The translations under genes were made by a program, and so were the position numbers. The notes beneath the pieces are model-generated. The model was not told the origin of the DNA. It ran no database searches and saw only the letters and a program-made list of their open reading frames with translations. Shown here piece after piece: positions 59,653 to 64,000 of a DNA stretch of 64,000 nt (positions within the stretch are counted from its first letter, which is position 1; every line of letters starts with the position of its first letter). Source of the stretch: Azadirachta indica (Eukaryota; Streptophyta; Magnoliopsida; Sapindales; Meliaceae); the NCBI GenBank assembly GCA_022749755.1, contig CM040443.1:15453744-15517743 (forward strand), read 5' to 3'.

Positions 59653-60216
59653 TCACTTATTTGGAATGCGCAAATACTCTAAAAATTCATTGTTAAGGAA
59701 ATACTTGTATCCAAAATTGGGAACTTGTAGAATATTGCTCAAAATTTCACAATCCAAGAAAATAACCACATCATTAACTCTATAAGTAACGAGAGGCTCA
59801 TCCTTATTGAACGTGAGATTATTATAGAATAACCTCATTGATTTGAGATAAACTAATTCCATAAAATGCAACAAATGATTCCACTTCATTCTAGATAAGT
59901 TTTCATCAAGCTGAAAGGTCTTTAACACTATAGGATCAATAATTATACCTGAACTAATACTTCTATTAGCAAATTCATTATCAAATTTCTTAGAGTGTGG
60001 CAAGGAATCAAAAAAGTAAGAGTCAAACCTTGCCTTAGAATGTTGCTCCTTGAATTCCACCATTTTTCCTTTTCCTTTTCTCTTCCTAGATGAGATAGCC
60101 ATTTGATGCACAAGTGAAGACCCAAGATAAAAAAAAAAACTCAGAGAATAAGGGTTAATAGAAGAAATTTGGACGTTTCGTTGTAGCTCCAAAACAGTGA
60201 AATTTATGGAAGACAA
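59653..60216 (-). CDS. downstream (env-position) ORF of the SIRE-like element
   Basis: A 187-codon open frame on the minus strand, downstream of pol and upstream of the 3' LTR, the position of the extra ORF in SIRE/Maximus elements. A basic stretch SSRKRKGKGKMVEF lies near residue 45. The rest contains MKWNHLLHFMELVYLKSMRL and DVVIFLDCEILSNILQVPNFG. This resembles the plant retrotransposon-associated domain of unknown function seen also at 53 kb. No clear signal peptide or membrane anchor is visible. The more likely start is the internal Met at about 60,102, just before SSRKRKG. Probably a decayed copy, since the frame stops before the usual length. Confidence 0.5.
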   Translation of the reverse strand: MSSINFTVLELQRNVQISSINPYSLSFFFYLGSSLVHQMAISSRKRKGKGKMVEFKEQHSKARFDSYFFDSLPHSKKFDNEFANRSISSGIIIDPIVLKTFQLDENLSRMKWNHLLHFMELVYLKSMRLFYNNLTFNKDEPLVTYRVNDVVIFLDCEILSNILQVPNFGYKYFLNNEFLEYLRIPNK

Positions 60217-60249
60217 GTGTTTTTAGATGCTTGGAAGATGAGAAATGAT

Positions 60250-60350
60250 GAGAAATTGAGTGAAAATCATCTTGGAATTAATGCGATTAAAGAGAAACAA
60301 TGAAAAATTGAGTGAAAATTGTCTTGGAATTATGGGATTTAGTGAGATAG
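60250..60350. repeat. tandem duplication, period 52 bp
   Basis: AAATTGAGTGAAAAT followed by TCTTGGAATTA (CTTGGAATTA shared) occurs twice, offset by 52 bp, just upstream of the minus-strand ORF. Confidence 0.75.
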
Positions 60351-61397
60351 AGTAAAGGATACGATAAAGGAAGTTTGAAGAGAGAGTATAAAGATAAAAT
60401 GAAGAAAACTCCTAAATGGAATAGTGCATAATTTTGGTTGACCAATTCTACTTGTAAGTTAACCGAAACTGTAACTTATTATGACGCAGAATGCTTTCAG
60501 ATTCCAGTCAACTGATTCTGATGTTTGATTGACTAAATCCTCATGAAAAGTTCTGCTTGGTTGCCCTGTTTTTGTTCTATTTTCTGAGTAGTCTTCATTC
60601 ATGGAGTCATATCCTTCTATAAAATTATTCAAATTAATTACAATAGAATTCTATAAACTTCTAACATTTGGGGCTTTATATCCATATGTAAGTTACCCTA
60701 TTTCAATTAGCTATTCAACCCAAAAAAATTCACAATTTGTGTCAATTACATCTTTCAGAAAATTATAACCTCTGTGGCTTAATTCTTGCATATCTACTTA
60801 CAGTAATGTTTGAATTGTATTATGCAAAATTCTATAAAAACTAGACATCTACAAATTTCCATTCATATGTCATTTGTCCCATAGCAAAATACCAATTTGT
60901 CCCAGAATATCTCGCACATTTGCTACCAGGTTTTCAAAATGCGAAATTAGTCACTTTCACTTCCTAATGCTAACTATCCATTCGTGATTCTAGATACTTG
61001 ATATTTATCTTAAGTGAAATTAAAATATTAATCACATAAGTGACGATATTTCATTTCAAGCCATTGGCATGCAATGTGATGCATTAAAAACAACTTATGC
61101 AATGTAAAATTTTTCATTTAATTATTAAAAATCAAAAAGGTAGAGCAATCAAATAAAGCCTACAAAATATACATGCATAACTTTGGATATGGAAAGAGCA
61201 TATTTAAAGAACATACATCATACAAAATAGTTTGAGAAAAAAAGCATTTAAGTATCATGATGACATATATAAAATAGCGCATTCAAGGTCATATATATCA
61301 TCAAATGAGTGTATATCTCAATGAACGATCCTTAATATCCCAAGTTCATGCCTAAGGGTTATGAATCTATCTTCTCCAAGGGATTTAGTAAAAATAT
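60351..61397. other. copia spacer between RNase H and downstream ORF
   Basis: AT-rich internal retrotransposon sequence without a recognisable frame. It separates pol (above 61,398) from the downstream ORF. Confidence 0.55.
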
Positions 61398-61925
61398 CTA
61401 CAAGTTGTTTCTCTGTAGGAACTGATTGTATGAAGATGTCCCTTTCTGAATATAGTCTTTAAGGAAATGGTGTCTAATCTCAATGTGTTTGGCCTTAGAG
61501 TGACAAACAAGATTCTTGACCAGATTTATAGCACTTGTGTTATCACACAAAATGCGAGAATGATCAAATATAATGCCATAATCTCTTAGTGTATGTTTCA
61601 TCTACAATGTTTGTGCACAACAACTACCAACGGCAATATATTTTGCCTTAACAATTGAAATTGCAACAAAATTTTGTTTCTTACTAAAGCAAGAGACTAA
61701 TGAATTTTCTAAAGGATGACACGTACCACTAGTGTTTTTCCTATTGACTTTGCTACCCGCAAAGTCTGCATCGGAATAGCTAATCAATTTAAAATCTATG
61801 CCTCTAGGATACCATAGGCCTAAATCTATAATGCCATGCAAGTATTTAAAAATGCACTTAACTGCAACTAGATGAGATTCCTTAGGACAAGATTGAAAAC
61901 GTACACATAAGTACACATTAAACAT
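61398..61925 (-). pseudogene. SIRE-like copia RNase H
   Basis: The minus strand shows VRFQSCPKESHLVAVKCIF, IDLGLWYPRG, then YSDADFAGSKVNRKNTSGTC, FVAISIVKAKYIAVGSCCAQ and KHIEIRHHFLKDYIQKGT. The acidic residues of SDADFAG and the final DNTSAINLVKN region are kept. The domain is split by one stop near 61,600 between two open pieces (61,925-61,602 and 61,601-61,398). Confidence 0.85.
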
Positions 61926-62900
61926 GATATTGGGCTTACTAGCAGTTAAGTAAAGTAAGGATCTAATATACCTCTATATTTTTTATATCCACATCGGTAC
62001 TTTTTTTATCTTTATCAAGCTTGTGTGTTGAACTCATCGAAGTTGATGCACTCTTTTCAAAGACCCAACCTAATTGTTTAAGTAAGTTTTTGATGTACAT
62101 GGATTGGTTAATGAAGATTCCATCCTTGAGTTGCTTGATTTGAAGGCCAAACAAGAACTTTAATTCTCCCATCATGCTTATTTCAAAGTCTATGCTCATG
62201 CAATTTGAAAACTCCTCACACAGAATCGTAAATAGCACCAAATATAATATGTTCAGCATAGATTTGAACAATGAGTAAATCACAACCTTTATGCTTGATG
62301 AATAATGTGGTGTCTACCTTTTCCATGTTGAAACCATTTTTTAAAAGAAATTTAATAAATCTTTCATACCAAGCTTAAGGGGCTTGTTTCAAATTATATA
62401 AGGCTTATACACATGATTTGGGAAGGATTAATTTTCAAAACCAGGAGGTTTTTCAACATAAACTTCCTCCATAATGTAGCTATTCAAAAATTCATTTTTA
62501 ACATCCATTTGATACAAAATGAATTCTTTCTAACATGAAAATGCAAGCAACATCCTAATGGATTCTAATCTAACTACAGGTTCAAATGTCTCACCAAAGT
62601 CAATTCCTTCTTCTTGGTTATATCCTTTGGCCACTAGTCTAGCCTTGTTCCTAACAACAACATTGAATTCATCCTTTTCGTTTCTAAATACCCACTTAGT
62701 TGAAATGACGGAATGATGTTCCAGTCTAGGGACTAGTTGCCATTGATGTTTCGGTCTAGGGACTAATTACCATTCTTCATTTCTCTCAAATAGATTTAAC
62801 TCTTCTTGCATGGCTATTATCCAATTTTTATCTTTTTCTACATCAAGAAACGTTTTAGACTCAATTTGAGATATGAATGCAAGATTATTACAAACGTTTC
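61926..62900 (-). pseudogene. SIRE-like copia reverse transcriptase
   Basis: The frame starts near KNWIIAMQEELNLFERNEEW (about 62,840), continues with [20 protein letters not shown] and FLNSYIMEEVYVEKPPGFEN, then MMGELKFLFGLQIKQLKDGI (open piece 62,283-61,963). The catalytic YVDD position reads YAEH (62,249-62,260), so both Asp are lost. A 30-bp in-frame duplication lies at 62,715-62,774. Frameshifts break it elsewhere. Confidence 0.85.
62715..62774 (-). repeat. 30-bp in-frame tandem duplication in copia RT
   Basis: GATGTT followed by TCTAGGGACTA repeats with period 30. On the minus strand each unit encodes LVPR and a downstream His, so the conserved LVPRPEHH-like block is present twice. Confidence 0.85.
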
Positions 62901-63054
62901 TAATTAATACCCTATTTTTAATCCCTTAAGATGGATCACCAATGAGTAAATCATATGGATAAGATTATAAACACCTTCATTCTTTAGGGCGTGAGTGAAC
63001 AGCTTCTTTTAAAAAATTTTATACTTGTTCCTCAATTGAAGCATTTTCTTCTCC

Positions 63055-64000
63055 TTATTCAGCGAAGTCTTTAGGTTTGTCTTTGTTTAACTCCACAGGT
63101 TGCATGTTATTAATTTTCTTATCAAGATCATCATCATCAACAACAACTTTCTTCATAAAGGAAAGGATAGATTCATCAAAAGTAACATATATGGATTCCT
63201 TAACAACTAGTGTGCATTTGTTAAACACTCTATAAGATTTTCTTCTCAAAGAGTAGCCAAGGAAAACTCCAATATCAGATTTTAAATCAAATTTACCCAA
63301 GTTATTCTTAGTGTTTAAAATAAAAAATTTTGAACCAAAAACTCTACAATAACTAATATTAGGCTTTTTATCATTTTAAAGTTCATAGGCGGTTTTGTTG
63401 AGTGTATGTTTAATTAGTGCCCGATATAAAATAAAATAAGAGATGTTAATGGCTTGAGCCCAAAAATATTAGGGTAAAGAATTTTCTTGTAACACAGTCC
63501 TAATCATTTCTTGAATCGACCAATTCTTCTTCTCAACCACACCATTTTGTTAAGGAGTTCTACAAGATGAAATTTGAAGTACAATATGATGTTCATCACA
63601 AAACTTCTCAAAAACAAGGTTTTCAAACTCACTACCATGATCATGACGAATGCATACAAATATGTTTTCTTTCTCGTTTTGAACTTTCTTTGCAAATTTG
63701 GCAAAAGCATGAATAGCTTCATCTTTTATTGCTAAAAATAAAACCCATGTAAATCTTGAAAAATCATCAACAATTATAAAAGCATAATGTTTTCCACCAA
63801 GACTTGCAATTCTTGATGGTCCAAACAAATCCATGTGAAGAAGTTCCAACAATTTTGAAGTAGATATGGAACTTTTCACTTATTTTTTAACTTTACAAGC
63901 ATTACAAATTTTGTCTTTGACAAAATCAATTTAGGAAGGCCATTCATTAGATCCCTTTTAGCAATTTTTGAAATCAAAGCCATGCTTACACGACCAAACC
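63055..64000 (-). pseudogene. SIRE-like copia integrase, runs off the window
   Basis: The open piece 63,879-63,550 begins after a decayed zinc-binding region near 63,900 and shows LLELLHMDLFGPSRIASLGG, VDDFSRFTWVLFL and RHDHGSEFEN. Next come NGVVEKKNW after a stop (63,550-63,510) and SDIGVFLGYSLRRKSYRVFN (63,300-63,055). The three catalytic acidic positions (Asp of HMDLFG, Asp of RHDHGSEF, Glu of NGVVEKKN) are all visible. Stops and frameshifts make it non-functional as it stands. Gag, protease and 5' LTR lie beyond 64,000. Confidence 0.85.

Overview
The window is plant nuclear DNA, most likely from a eudicot. It is AT-rich, carries one intron-rich gene with GT-AG introns and a plant-type XRCC2 product, and is otherwise filled with LTR retrotransposons, small DNA transposons and endogenous pararetroviruses (Caulimoviridae). 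I saw no bacterial-style genes, tRNA, rRNA or CRISPR. The species cannot be named from the sequence.

Region 1 (1-17,300): an AT-rich upstream region with short tandem repeats, then a complete plus-strand XRCC2-like gene. Ten exons between 1,420 and 16,787 join without a frame error into 343 codons. Long introns hold tandem duplications, microsatellites and, in intron 6, a large inverted repeat.

Region 2 (about 17,570-41,985): a 24.4-kb block bounded by about 95-bp inverted repeats that look like the ends of a DNA transposon. Inside these ends, a sequence of about 0.36 kb is present as two direct copies (18,249-18,607 and 41,544-41,857). Between the copies lie about 23 kb of decayed pararetrovirus DNA. 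Two related viruses are present, here called A (18.6-31.4 kb) and B (34.0-41.5 kb). Each has ORF1 (movement protein, coat protein, protease, reverse transcriptase, RNase H), a second ORF of unknown function, an intergenic promoter/poly(A) region and a tRNA-Met primer-binding site. This layout matches florendovirus/petuvirus-like elements. The copies are permuted, deleted and arranged as large palindromes, and two break points fall within a few bases of the primer-binding site. A gag-only Ty3/gypsy element (31.38 to about 33.95 kb) and a solo LTR (39,573-40,390) inserted later.

Region 3 (42.8-56.9 kb): older nested relics. A third caulimovirid (C) is left as promoter repeats, an RT-RNase H piece and an inverted copy. 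Ty3/gypsy relics include gag, LTR-like repeats, an RNase H-integrase piece, an Athila-like integrase and a downstream ORF. A further caulimovirid coat-protein relic lies at 56,436-56,810.

Region 4 (56.9-64.0 kb): the 3' part of a SIRE-like Ty1/copia element on the minus strand (integrase, RT, RNase H, downstream ORF, polypurine tract, 3' LTR). A 0.48-kb hAT-like MITE sits inside it, and the element runs off the window end.

Only XRCC2 looks like a functional host gene. All viral and transposon reading frames seen are broken. Homology, family and age statements rest on reading the sequence by eye, without database searches.
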